This document shows positions 43,488 through 51,657 of a DNA stretch of 64,000 nucleotides, in pieces (positions within the stretch are counted from its first letter, which is position 1; every line of letters starts with the position of its first letter). Origin of the DNA: an uncultured Fodinibius sp. (GTDB lineage: Bacteria > Bacteroidota > Rhodothermia > Balneolales > Balneolaceae). The translations under genes and the position numbers were made by a program. The notes below the pieces were generated by a model that was not told the origin of the DNA, did not search any database, and worked only from the letters and a program-made list of their open reading frames with translations. The stretch covers positions 744,001-808,000 of the forward strand of contig CAJXMW010000001.1 of the NCBI GenBank assembly GCA_913056235.1. Reading direction: 5' to 3'.

Positions 43488-43967
43488 TTACTTTGCAAGG
43501 GGTTCTTGCGTACGCAACTTTTTCAAATAAGTTACAATTTGGCTGTGACCAAACTTTGATGCGAGTGTTAAAGCTGTGTTACCATCTTCATTACGCATCG
43601 AAATATCAGCACCATTTGTGACAAGTTTTTTCACTATATGGAACTGTCCCGTCCTTGCCGCTATCATTAACGCGGTGGATCCTTTTTTATTCTGCAAGTT
43701 CACAGTGGGATTGTGGGCTAACAAAATATCCATAATACGGGGGTTACCGATTTTGGATGCAACCATTAAGGGCGTGTTGCCTTGCTGGTCAACCGTATCG
43801 ATATCCATTCCTTCAGAAAGCAGAACGTTGACGCTGGTATAGTCAATACTACGGATGGCTGTAAAAATATTATCTTTGATCGTTGTAGGGGTAGAACTAG
43901 CCTTAACACCAGCTATAGCGATAAGTGTAATGCTGATTGTTAAGAATAATCCCTTGATAGTTTTCAT
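43488..43967 (-). CDS. exported ankyrin-repeat protein
   Basis: 159 residues. A signal peptide (GLFLTISITLIAIAGVKAS, to about 24) is followed by four ankyrin repeats: VDQQGNTPLMVASKIGNPRI, LQNKKGSTALMIAARTGQFH and MRNEDGNTALTLASKFGHSQ among them. It is probably a periplasmic protein-binding module. It stands alone with its own terminator. Confidence 0.85.
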   Translation of the reverse strand: MKTIKGLFLTISITLIAIAGVKASSTPTTIKDNIFTAIRSIDYTSVNVLLSEGMDIDTVDQQGNTPLMVASKIGNPRIMDILLAHNPTVNLQNKKGSTALMIAARTGQFHIVKKLVTNGADISMRNEDGNTALTLASKFGHSQIVTYLKKLRTQEPLAK

Positions 43968-44233
43968 GTCTATTGGTAAAAAATTTTTTGATTTAAAAGA
44001 GTGTTTTTCGAGGTAATTGACCTCGGTTTTGAGTGTACTAAAAATACGCAGAGTAACTCCGAAAAGTTGCAGTAATAGGCGGATTGTCGATAACGAGAAA
44101 GGTTTAGCAGGATAAAATGGTAAGCCTAACTAATTAAGGTGATACCCAATTTTATATTAATAGTTTCGATGATAGGTGGGAGGGTTGCCGTAATGGCTAA
44201 ATCATTGAAAATCAGTCAAATATTAAGAGACTG
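43968..44233. other. gene-free gap
   Basis: About 270 bp between the ankyrin gene start and the glycosyltransferase remnant. No gene or hairpin was recognised; the ankyrin promoter should be in its left part. Confidence 0.5.
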
Positions 44234-44668
44234 TTAAGATGTGGTTTTTCTGTGCGTCCGTGTCAAGCGGTAGCTTTTTAAGCAGCAAACAGGTAAGGGG
44301 TGTCCTGTGAATATTGCTTCTGCTTCAAGTAGCTTTGGATTTTTGTTTACGCTCCGGTTTCTAACATAAGATATGATATAGCAATCGTTGGGCTGGGGGA
44401 AGGTCTTTATAAGAGAGGACGGGACGACCATAGATATTCTGTCCAATCTTGTTGGGATCCACATCGATATACTGAGTAACTTACATGGTGTACCGGCCAA
44501 GCATTTCGGCGCGTTTATGGAAGAGAAATATCATCCGCATCCATCCGGGCTATGTAAGATCCGTCCGCTTGTTGGATCCCTGTGTGTTTAACAAACTTTC
44601 GATAGACCGACCCAGCTTACCTCGGCAATGTACACCGGCAAGATTACAGATACGCGAGGTTGGCTCAT
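44234..44668 (-). pseudogene. family 2 glycosyltransferase remnant
   Basis: Read on the minus strand from an ATG just below 44668, the start SQPRVSVILPVYIAE is a clear GT2 N-terminus. A stop and frameshift follow. In the next frame GIQQADGSYIARMDADDISLP appears, the GT2 core with its DxD-like acidic motif, directly before another stop. A third frame (88 codons, 44234-44500) gives PNDCYIISYVRNRSVNKNPK, like the C-terminal part of such enzymes. Segments are missing between the pieces. It is a dead gene, probably for surface glycan synthesis. Confidence 0.8.
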
Positions 44669-44671
44669 AAT

Positions 44672-46054
44672 CTAATCATACACCTCAAAGGTTTCGATAC
44701 GCGAGAAGTAGTCGGTTGCGGCCTCTTTGACTTTAGGAGCCAGCAGGATGGTGGAAATCATTGTAGGAATCGCCATCAGGGCAAACATCCCGTCAATAAG
44801 ATCGATGACAGCCCCGATTGAGGCAACCGAACCAAAGATGATGGATGCTACATAAAAGTAGTTGTACCAGTGTTGCTTGTCGGCGCCGATCAGGTAACCG
44901 AGGCACTTGGTGCCGTAGTAGGAGTAAGTAAGCATAGAGCTGATAGCAAAAAATACTACGCAGATCACCAGAAGGTAGGTTCCGAATTCTGGAAGTGCTT
45001 CGTTAAAGGCATTGAGCGTTAGCGTTACGCCGTTGGCCTCGGTTGATTTCCAGACGCCAGTAACCAAAATGGCCAAAGCGGTCATGGTACAGGTGATGAT
45101 GGTGTCAATGGCGGGGCCGAGCATAGCAACTAATCCTTCGCGGACCGGCTCCTTGGTTTTTGCCGCTCCGTGGGCCAGGGCTTCGGTACCCAGACCGGCC
45201 TCATTTGAGAAAACCCCACGTTGTATTCCAATTACAATGAGCGAACCTACGGCGCCCCCCATCACGGATTTGCCGGTAAAGGCATCTGTTACAATAAGTC
45301 CGAGGTAATGGGGGATTTCGGTGATGTGAATGGATAAAATGGCAATAACACATCCAACATAAATAATCACCATGGCCGGAACCAGCCGAGAGGTGACTTT
45401 ACCGATACGGGTAATACCGCCAAAGATGACGATGGAGACCAGAACGACGAGTACAACTCCGGTAATAATATCGCCGCCAAAGTGGGCGTTGGCCGCAACC
45501 CAGCCCTGGGGAATATAGATTGAGTCGCGCAAAATCTGAGTAAGCTGATTCGCCTGAAAAATAGGCAGTGGTCCAAAAATTCCTGCTACGGCAAAGAGTC
45601 CGGCCAGGGGTTTAAATAGATAGGTCCAATTTCCGCTCCATCGCTTTTCAAGTCCTTCTCGTATCATATACATTGGTCCGCCCTGGACCTTACCCTCGGA
45701 GTCTTTGCCGCGGTACATAATAGATAGCGAACAAGTAAAAAACTTGGTTGCCATCCCAACAAAGGCACTGACCCACATCCAGAAGAGGGCGCCGGGACCA
45801 CCCATAAAGATAGCCACAGCAACGCCACTAATGTTGCCCATGCCTACAGTTGCGGCTAAGGCACTGGAGAGGGCTTCAAAATGTGAGATATCGCCGGGGT
45901 CATCGGGGTTGTCGTACTTCCCTCGAAGGATATCCAGCGCGTGTTTAAGGTATTTAAAAGGGGCAAAGCGAGAATAAATCAGGAAGAAAAGTCCGCCGCC
46001 TACTAAAAGTATGACGAGCGGCATACCCCACATAAAGCTTGAGAAGTCGGCCAA
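44672..46054 (-). CDS. alanine/glycine:sodium symporter (AGCS family)
   Basis: 460 residues, about ten membrane helices. AGCS signatures are visible: ALSSALAATVGMGNISGVAV, PGALFWMWVSAFVGMATKF, GGPMYMIREGLEKRW and IQRGVFSNEAGLGTEALAHG. It imports alanine or glycine with Na+. It lies just downstream of DinB on the same strand (68 bp gap). Confidence 0.93.
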   Translation of the reverse strand: MADFSSFMWGMPLVILLVGGGLFFLIYSRFAPFKYLKHALDILRGKYDNPDDPGDISHFEALSSALAATVGMGNISGVAVAIFMGGPGALFWMWVSAFVGMATKFFTCSLSIMYRGKDSEGKVQGGPMYMIREGLEKRWSGNWTYLFKPLAGLFAVAGIFGPLPIFQANQLTQILRDSIYIPQGWVAANAHFGGDIITGVVLVVLVSIVIFGGITRIGKVTSRLVPAMVIIYVGCVIAILSIHITEIPHYLGLIVTDAFTGKSVMGGAVGSLIVIGIQRGVFSNEAGLGTEALAHGAAKTKEPVREGLVAMLGPAIDTIITCTMTALAILVTGVWKSTEANGVTLTLNAFNEALPEFGTYLLVICVVFFAISSMLTYSYYGTKCLGYLIGADKQHWYNYFYVASIIFGSVASIGAVIDLIDGMFALMAIPTMISTILLAPKVKEAATDYFSRIETFEVYD

Positions 46055-46122
46055 AAATTGTTCAAGAAGTTTCAGAACGGGACCTCATGTAGATTTTGTT
46101 GCAATTTGCGAGCGAGAATATA

Positions 46123-46617
46123 CTAATTAGTGCGGCTAAAGTAGATGAAATCGGTTGCCGGCGGGTCGATTTTTGCATTTCGTAACAACTTGGCGATCTG
46201 CGCGCGGTGATGCTGCCCGTGAATAATCACGTGGTGCAGGATATCCGACAGCGGTGTATCATATGAAGTGCCTTTGGAGTTTTGGTACGAGATGATACGA
46301 TCCAGTTCAGATCGGTTGTTTTTGATGAGTTGCTGCCAGCGTTCGTACAGTGTGGTTATTTTTTGAAGTGCCACGGGTAGATCATAGTCGGGCCATATCT
46401 CCATATTATCCTGCGATTTATCCTCTATCCGTCGATACCAGAGCTCCTGCGCGCCGGCAATATGGGCAAAGTACTTAACAGCCTGACCGGCCTCATCAAT
46501 TTGGTCGAGATTGTCCTGCAAACTCAACAGCACCTGCTCGTTCGCCCAGTTGTCATATGCAAAAAGTCGCAAAAGATGATCTGCCAAATCCATCTGTACA
46601 GATAAGTCAATTAACAA
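46123..46617 (-). CDS. DinB-family protein
   Basis: 164 residues. The four-helix DinB fold is shown by LLRLFAYDNWANEQVLLSL, KYFAHIAGAQELWYRRI (His52) and ILHHVIIHGQHHRAQIAKLL (His129, His133, His137), which give the usual three-His metal site. Met9 (46593) is an equally good start. These are often bacillithiol or other thiol transferases, or of unknown role. Confidence 0.88.
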   Translation of the reverse strand: MLIDLSVQMDLADHLLRLFAYDNWANEQVLLSLQDNLDQIDEAGQAVKYFAHIAGAQELWYRRIEDKSQDNMEIWPDYDLPVALQKITTLYERWQQLIKNNRSELDRIISYQNSKGTSYDTPLSDILHHVIIHGQHHRAQIAKLLRNAKIDPPATDFIYFSRTN

Positions 46618-46727
46618 TTAGTACTTAGACGGTTGATCATATTAGAATCGTAGCTATTATACAAATTTTGATGTAGATATGAGCCATACTATTTTTAGCT
46701 GCTCAATTTGCAACAAAATTACAGCTT

Positions 46728-47489
46728 ATGCTACTCGCACTTGATATAGGAAATAGCAATATCGTTATCGGCGCTTCTCACAATGGGGAATGGACACAAC
46801 AGTGGCGGATCCAAACTGATACCGACAAGACGGCTGACGAATATGCAGTACTTTTTGCCAATCTGTTTAATGACGAAGGGCTCTCGTACAGCAATTTTGA
46901 TCGTATTATTATCAGTAGCGTGGTACCACAGCTTACGCAGACAATCAGCCAGGTTTTTGAAAAGCGATCGCATACTCAGGCGCTTATTTTAAATGGAAAA
47001 GTGGAAACCGGTATTAAGGTAAAAACGAAAAGTCCGCAGAGTGTGGGTGCTGATCTTATTGCAGATGCAGTGGGAGCCTACGAGCTATTTGAGGAAGATT
47101 GTATAGTGGTGGATTTTGGTACGGCAACCACGGTGATTGCGGTGCGGAAGCCGGGCGAACTTATTGGCGGATCAATTTGTGCGGGGCTTAAAGTGACGGT
47201 GGATGCGCTGGTGGGTAAGGCGGCACAGCTATCACAGATTCCACTCGAACCACCGGCCGATGTGATTGGTCGCAATACGATGGAGTCGATGCAGTCGGGG
47301 TTGGTACTGGGACACATCTGTATGATCGAAGGACTTATTGATCGGATGAAATCCCAGATGGGGAACCCGGTCAAGGTTCTGGCTACGGGCGGCCTGTCGG
47401 AGAAAATCGGTGCCCATACCGACTATTTTGATGTGATCGACCCGATGTTGACCTTGGATGGGCTGCGGCTGATAATGAAGCGGCAGTGA
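46728..47489 (+). CDS. coaX: type III pantothenate kinase
   Basis: 253 residues. The ASKHA motifs are present: LALDIGNSNIVIGA at the start, VGADLIADAVGAYE (catalytic Asp), IVVDFGTATTVIAV and the late VLATGGLSEKI. It catalyses the first step of coenzyme A synthesis. It is divergent from dinB and transcribed alone. Confidence 0.96.
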   Translation: MLLALDIGNSNIVIGASHNGEWTQQWRIQTDTDKTADEYAVLFANLFNDEGLSYSNFDRIIISSVVPQLTQTISQVFEKRSHTQALILNGKVETGIKVKTKSPQSVGADLIADAVGAYELFEEDCIVVDFGTATTVIAVRKPGELIGGSICAGLKVTVDALVGKAAQLSQIPLEPPADVIGRNTMESMQSGLVLGHICMIEGLIDRMKSQMGNPVKVLATGGLSEKIGAHTDYFDVIDPMLTLDGLRLIMKRQ

Positions 47490-47607
47490 TTTAGTAATCA
47501 GTGGGCAGTAAGACACTGCTAACTATTTACAGCCAACTGCCAGAGTTTCCCGTCTCACTTTTGCCTTTTACCGTTTGGCGTTTCACGTTTTTTCAACTTT
47601 TGCTGCC

Positions 47608-48282
47608 TTAAACTCCAAAAAACGTCGATATCCCATTCAGAATAAATTGCACGCCGATGGCCATGGCAATAAAGCCCATCATGCGGGTGATTGCATTCAT
47701 GCCCGTGGGACCGATATAGCGTGCAGAAAATGGAGCCAGCCGGAGTACGCCATAAGAAAGCAGGGCTACGAGTATTATAGATCCCATTACAATAAGGAGA
47801 TCAATAAATCCATCTGCCTGAGAAGCTAGTCCAATCACTACGGCGATACTGCCCGGACCCGACAACATAGGCATAGCCATGGGACTAAAAGAGATGTCTT
47901 CTTTTTGTTTGGCAGCCTCCTCTGCTTCTTCCGAAATCTTCCGTTCGGTGTCACTTGGATTCAACATTGCATACGCGGCACGCAAAATAATGAGTCCACC
48001 CGCAATGCGGATACCCTGCAGGCTGATTCCGAAAAAGCTCATGATGTAGGTACCCGCCAGCAGAAAAATGGTAAGCACCAAGAACATATAGAGCGATGAC
48101 TTTTGAGCAATATGCACACGTTCAGATTCGGTGTTGCGCTCCGTTAGCGAAAGGAATACGGGAATAGCTGCCAGTGGATTGGCTACTGATATGATGGAAG
48201 TGAAGGCAGCAACAAAAAGAGTGGTTGTGCCAGTTAAATAAGTTGAAAGAAAGTCGCTTTGGTTGAGGAGCTCTTCAAACAT
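47608..48282 (-). CDS. MarC-family membrane protein
   Basis: 224 residues from the ATG at 48282. This start is preferred over 48345 because the longer form adds a basic tail and overlaps the opposite promoter. Six membrane helices with SVANPLAAIPVFLSLTE, the family signature, then GGLIILRAAYAML and MPMLSGPGSIAVVIGLAS. The UPF0056/MarC group has an unproven transport role. It is convergent with coaX. Confidence 0.9.
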   Translation of the reverse strand: MFEELLNQSDFLSTYLTGTTTLFVAAFTSIISVANPLAAIPVFLSLTERNTESERVHIAQKSSLYMFLVLTIFLLAGTYIMSFFGISLQGIRIAGGLIILRAAYAMLNPSDTERKISEEAEEAAKQKEDISFSPMAMPMLSGPGSIAVVIGLASQADGFIDLLIVMGSIILVALLSYGVLRLAPFSARYIGPTGMNAITRMMGFIAMAIGVQFILNGISTFFGV

Positions 48283-48393
48283 AGGGCCAAAGATAGAAAA
48301 TGGTTTTTTAAATTTTAATTGTTTATTCCCTTTTTTAGAGAGCAATTAAACCTTAGATTTGAAAGGCAAATTGCAACGTTACAGCAGCAGGAA

Positions 48394-48870
48394 ATGAACA
48401 TTTCGATTTTTGAAGACTACAGAGTTTTATTAGGCAGTATCAAAAAGACTATTGATAATCCTAACAAGAGCCGCGATGAGAAACTGCAGAATATTTGCCA
48501 GTATCTTGCGGATCAGATTGACGTATTTGACTGGGTAGGATTTTACTTGGTGGATCCCGATGCTGATCGCGAATTGATACTTGGACCTTATGTTGGAGAA
48601 GAAACCGAACATACGCGGATTCCGTTTGGCACGGGCATTTGCGGGCAGGCGGCCGAGACCAACGAGACCTACATGGTGCAAGATGTGGATCAGGAGGACA
48701 ACTATCTGGCGTGCAGTATTCACGTGAAAGCCGAAATTGTAGTGCCTGTTAAAAAGAATGGCGAATTTGTGGCCGAGCTTGATATCGATTCACATACCAA
48801 AGATTCCATGACTGACGAGCACCGACAGCTGCTCGAAGAGATTTGTGATCTGGTAGCTCCATTATTCTAA
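48394..48870 (+). CDS. GAF-domain protein, free Met-R-sulfoxide reductase-like
   Basis: 158 residues from the ATG at 48394, which fits the family length; the upstream frame to 48319 overlaps the divergent marC promoter. The GAF domain has DWVGFYLVDPDADRELILGP, RIPFGTGICGQAAETNE and NYLACSIHVKAEIVVPV. The two Cys, 24 residues apart, match Cys94 and catalytic Cys118 of the E. coli reductase, while the place of Cys84 is a His. It may still reduce free methionine sulfoxide with a changed resolving step. Confidence 0.82.
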   Translation: MNISIFEDYRVLLGSIKKTIDNPNKSRDEKLQNICQYLADQIDVFDWVGFYLVDPDADRELILGPYVGEETEHTRIPFGTGICGQAAETNETYMVQDVDQEDNYLACSIHVKAEIVVPVKKNGEFVAELDIDSHTKDSMTDEHRQLLEEICDLVAPLF

Positions 48871-48902
48871 TTGAGGTACCACCAACCATACATTCATAGC
48901 CT

Positions 48903-49403
48903 ATGAGATGTTTACTAATACTCACCATTTTATTTTCTTTTACCTCGATTTGTGTGGCTCAACAGCAGTCGCAGGAAAAGGAGGCCATTAGCCTTTCAGA
49001 TCCTGTTGAGTCAACGGAGCAGTACGAGATTTATGGATTGGACTTTGAAGCTTCGGGCACTCCTTTGGATTTAGAGAATCTCATCTCTAAAAGTGATGCT
49101 TACAAGGATCAGCAGGTGGTCACCCGGGGACAGATTAAACAGGTTTGCCAAAAGAAGGGATGCTTCTTTATCCTTGCCGATGGCCAGCATGAAGCGCGTA
49201 TCACATTTAAGAATTACAGTTTCTTTATCCCAACCAATACTGCCGGCAAAAAGGTAGTGCTGAAAGGTATGTTCAACGTAAAAAAGTTATCTGAGGAAAA
49301 AGCCAAACATTATGCCGAAGACGCCGGTGAAGATTCCAAAAAGATTACAGGGTCGCAGGAAGAATACAGCTTGGTGGCTACTTCAGTTAAAATTTGGAAG
49401 TGA
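48903..49403 (+). CDS. DUF4920 exported protein
   Basis: 166 residues. Signal peptide LLILTILFSFTSICVAQ (to about 20), then the DUF4920 domain, OB-like, with VVTRGQIKQVCQKKGCFFIL and RITFKNYSFFIPTNTAGKKV. The Cys-x5-Cys pair in VCQKKGC is conserved in the family, possibly as a metal or redox site. It follows the GAF gene by 32 bp and is probably cotranscribed. Confidence 0.85.
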   Translation: MRCLLILTILFSFTSICVAQQQSQEKEAISLSDPVESTEQYEIYGLDFEASGTPLDLENLISKSDAYKDQQVVTRGQIKQVCQKKGCFFILADGQHEARITFKNYSFFIPTNTAGKKVVLKGMFNVKKLSEEKAKHYAEDAGEDSKKITGSQEEYSLVATSVKIWK

Positions 49404-49469
49404 TTAGAGGTTGAGCCGTATTTATTGTCGGCAAATAAGAGCATTACCTATCTGCAGCCAGAAGCGTAT

Positions 49470-49564
49470 TTAACCACAGAGTTACACGGAGGAATGCAAA
49501 GAGAAAAAAACAAAAAAGATTCTCTGCGAGACTCTGTGATATACTCTACGTACCTCAGCGGTTA
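49470..49564. repeat. CCACAGAG-type palindromic intergenic repeat
   Basis: Begins TTAACCACAGAGTTACACGG and ends CTCAGCGGTTA, with CTCTGCGAGACTCTGTG inside. The ends are inverted relative to each other. This resembles the TTAACCACAGAG...CTCTGTGGTTA dispersed repeats found between genes in several environmental bacterial phyla. It reaches within 3 bp of the methyltransferase stop. Confidence 0.6.
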
Positions 49565-49566
49565 GT

Positions 49567-50601
49567 TTATCGCACCTTGCAAATTAGTCCATTATGTGCC
49601 TTGATGTAGCCGGCGCGTAGGATCTCAAAGCCGTGCTCCCAGGCGTAGAGACCCATCTGGTGGATATCCATCAGTTCGCGGTAACCGTAGTTCATGTAGT
49701 CGCTCATCACGGTGTAAAAAGCCTTGCTGCGCAGCTGGTTTCGCGGTGTGGTGAGAATAGCGTAACCGCCCGGCTTCAGAAATTGCCGGTGCATATCAAA
49801 CGCTTCGTGTTTGTACTCATCGGGAAAGTGCTCGATCAGTCCAATGCTTACGACGATATCGAACTCTTTGCCATACTTTAGGTTGCGGATATCATCGACC
49901 ACAAAGTCGATATTCATATCCTCTTTGTAATAGACTTTCTGGTTGCCGGTGGCGGGATTGTTTCCCAAAAAAGGATACTGTGCCGGAAATTTTCCGAAAC
50001 GGTCGGTCTTGCAGAACTCATCGTAATCAACCAAAACCGCGTGTCCACCGGGATACTGTGCCAGCAGCTGCATGGCTTCGTAGCCGTCGGCGGCGCCGAG
50101 AAACAGCACCTCCGGTTTTTCTACATCGAGACCTTCAAAGAGCGCCCGCTTGCCGCGGGGATCCCAAATCGCATCTTCCACGCGGTGCACCTTGTTCCAT
50201 ACCAGCAGTTGAACCAGCTCTTCAATAGCTTCGCCCGCTCCGTGAATGTCCAGTTTCATCAGGCGGTTCCATATGGCAGAACGTGTTTGTTTTTTCTCTT
50301 CGGGCACGTCTTTGATAAACAGCTGGTGGAACGACTTATTAAAATGCTTCCAGCCTTCTTTGACACCCATCCGTTCGCCGTGTTCTTCCTCCCATTTTTT
50401 CTTGCCTTCGGCCCATTTATCCACCTTGTAGGGACGATTGACTTCATCCCAACTCAGGCTTGACCAGTCGGTAAAGCTCACATCTTCAAACAGGTCGGGC
50501 GGGGTGTTACGCAGGTCACGGACATGAGTCGGCAGGCGTTCGAAATAACCGATTTCGTGCTTCGGGTCCTTCTTGTTTTTGGTGAGTGGAACAGATTCCA
50601 T
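49567..50601 (-). CDS. class I SAM-dependent methyltransferase
   Basis: 344 residues. The Rossmann methyltransferase core lies in the C-terminal half: VLFLGAADGYEAMQLLAQYP (motif I), HAVLVDYDEFCK (motif II), DFVVDDIRNLKYGKEFDIVV and SIGLIEHFPDEYKHEA, then GGYAILTTPRN. The first 120 residues are polar and of unknown fold. The substrate cannot be told. It is alone on the minus strand. Confidence 0.85.
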   Translation of the reverse strand: MESVPLTKNKKDPKHEIGYFERLPTHVRDLRNTPPDLFEDVSFTDWSSLSWDEVNRPYKVDKWAEGKKKWEEEHGERMGVKEGWKHFNKSFHQLFIKDVPEEKKQTRSAIWNRLMKLDIHGAGEAIEELVQLLVWNKVHRVEDAIWDPRGKRALFEGLDVEKPEVLFLGAADGYEAMQLLAQYPGGHAVLVDYDEFCKTDRFGKFPAQYPFLGNNPATGNQKVYYKEDMNIDFVVDDIRNLKYGKEFDIVVSIGLIEHFPDEYKHEAFDMHRQFLKPGGYAILTTPRNQLRSKAFYTVMSDYMNYGYRELMDIHQMGLYAWEHGFEILRAGYIKAHNGLICKVR

Positions 50602-50895
50602 AACAGCACCTCTTTATTGAAGGTTATATTTCATTATAAACAACGGTGCGATGAAAATCATTAAGCAAAATTTCGCTTGGTGGTGGGGCATTCCTAAGCA
50701 GAGCTCAATTTCGTCCGGCGACTGGGCTTGTCGTCGGACGAATTAGATAGGCTTTTTGTTGTGAAGGGTTACTCTTGAACATATTTATTGTAAGGGGGGT
50801 ACAACTACCTTGTACCGTTTAACTGAAATCCAGACTTTTCAAGTTTTGAACAAATGGAAAGTTTTAAGCAAGCTTCATTCGCGACATATTATATC
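50602..50895. other. gap with a long hairpin
   Basis: Contains AATTTCGTCCGGCGAC and GTCGTCGGACGAATT (50707-50744), a long near-perfect inverted repeat. No T run follows on the minus strand; it could end the ABC operon weakly or be a small palindromic repeat. The methyltransferase promoter should lie near 50602-50680. Confidence 0.5.
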
Positions 50896-51657
50896 TTACA
50901 GCCACTTGAGCACATCGTTTTTAGGTTTCTCAACCTCAACATAGCTTTCAAAAATCTCGCTGAGGCTGGAGTCTTTCTGGAGTTCTTTCCGGGTTTCCGA
51001 ATCCAGATAGGCAATAATTTTCTGGTTATGCAGGATAGCGATATCATCACACAGATTTTCAACTATTTCCAGGATGTGACTGGTGATGATAGTCGTGACA
51101 CCTTTTTCCTGCAGGCGGTTCAGGATGGTTTTCATTCGTCCAATAGAAATCACGTCGATGCTTTCAAACGGTTCGTCTAAAAACAAGATCTTGGGTTGGC
51201 TAAGGATGGCGGCACAAAACGATAGTTTCTTGCGACTACCGGCCGAGAGCTTGTTAATCTTGGCATGTTTGAATTCCGAAAGTCCCAGATATTCAAGCAT
51301 GGAATCCATTTTTTGCTGCCGGTCCTGCATGTCAATGTTGTAGATATCACAGATGTAGTGCAGAAAATCGTGGCTGGTAAAATGTTCAAAAAGAAGCGGC
51401 GGCTGCAGGACCGAGGCTATCTGACGTTTAATGTTTTGTTCATTCTGTTCATTGAGCTCCCGACCATTGATTACTATCTGTCCTCCGTCGTAATCGAGCA
51501 AGCCGGTAAGAATGCCAATAAGCGTACTTTTGCCCGCGCCGTTTGGACCAATGAGCCCGAAAATATTGCCAGAGGGTACCGACAGTTCAAAGTCCTCGAG
51601 CACGGCCGTGTTGCCATATGATTTTTGAAGACCGCTTATTTTTATAGCCTGGTCCAT
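50896..51657 (-). CDS. ABC transporter ATP-binding protein
   Basis: 253 residues. Walker A GPNGAGKSTLIGIL (about 37-50), signature LSAGSRKKLSFCAAIL (modified from LSGGQ), Walker B ILFLDEPFESID and the His switch TIITSHIL. The C-terminus has a short extra domain as in CcmA-type ATPases. Its start overlaps the last codons of the 515-residue permease by 16 bp, so it completes the operon of two permeases and one ATPase. Probably an exporter. Confidence 0.92.
   Translation of the reverse strand: MDQAIKISGLQKSYGNTAVLEDFELSVPSGNIFGLIGPNGAGKSTLIGILTGLLDYDGGQIVINGRELNEQNEQNIKRQIASVLQPPLLFEHFTSHDFLHYICDIYNIDMQDRQQKMDSMLEYLGLSEFKHAKINKLSAGSRKKLSFCAAILSQPKILFLDEPFESIDVISIGRMKTILNRLQEKGVTTIITSHILEIVENLCDDIAILHNQKIIAYLDSETRKELQKDSSLSEIFESYVEVEKPKNDVLKWL

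Noticed and set aside
44388-44670. Two plus-strand frames of 61-67 codons
   Set aside because: Antisense to the glycosyltransferase remnant, whose conserved motifs read on the minus strand.
50041-50463. 140-codon plus-strand frame
   Set aside because: Antisense shadow of the methyltransferase gene.
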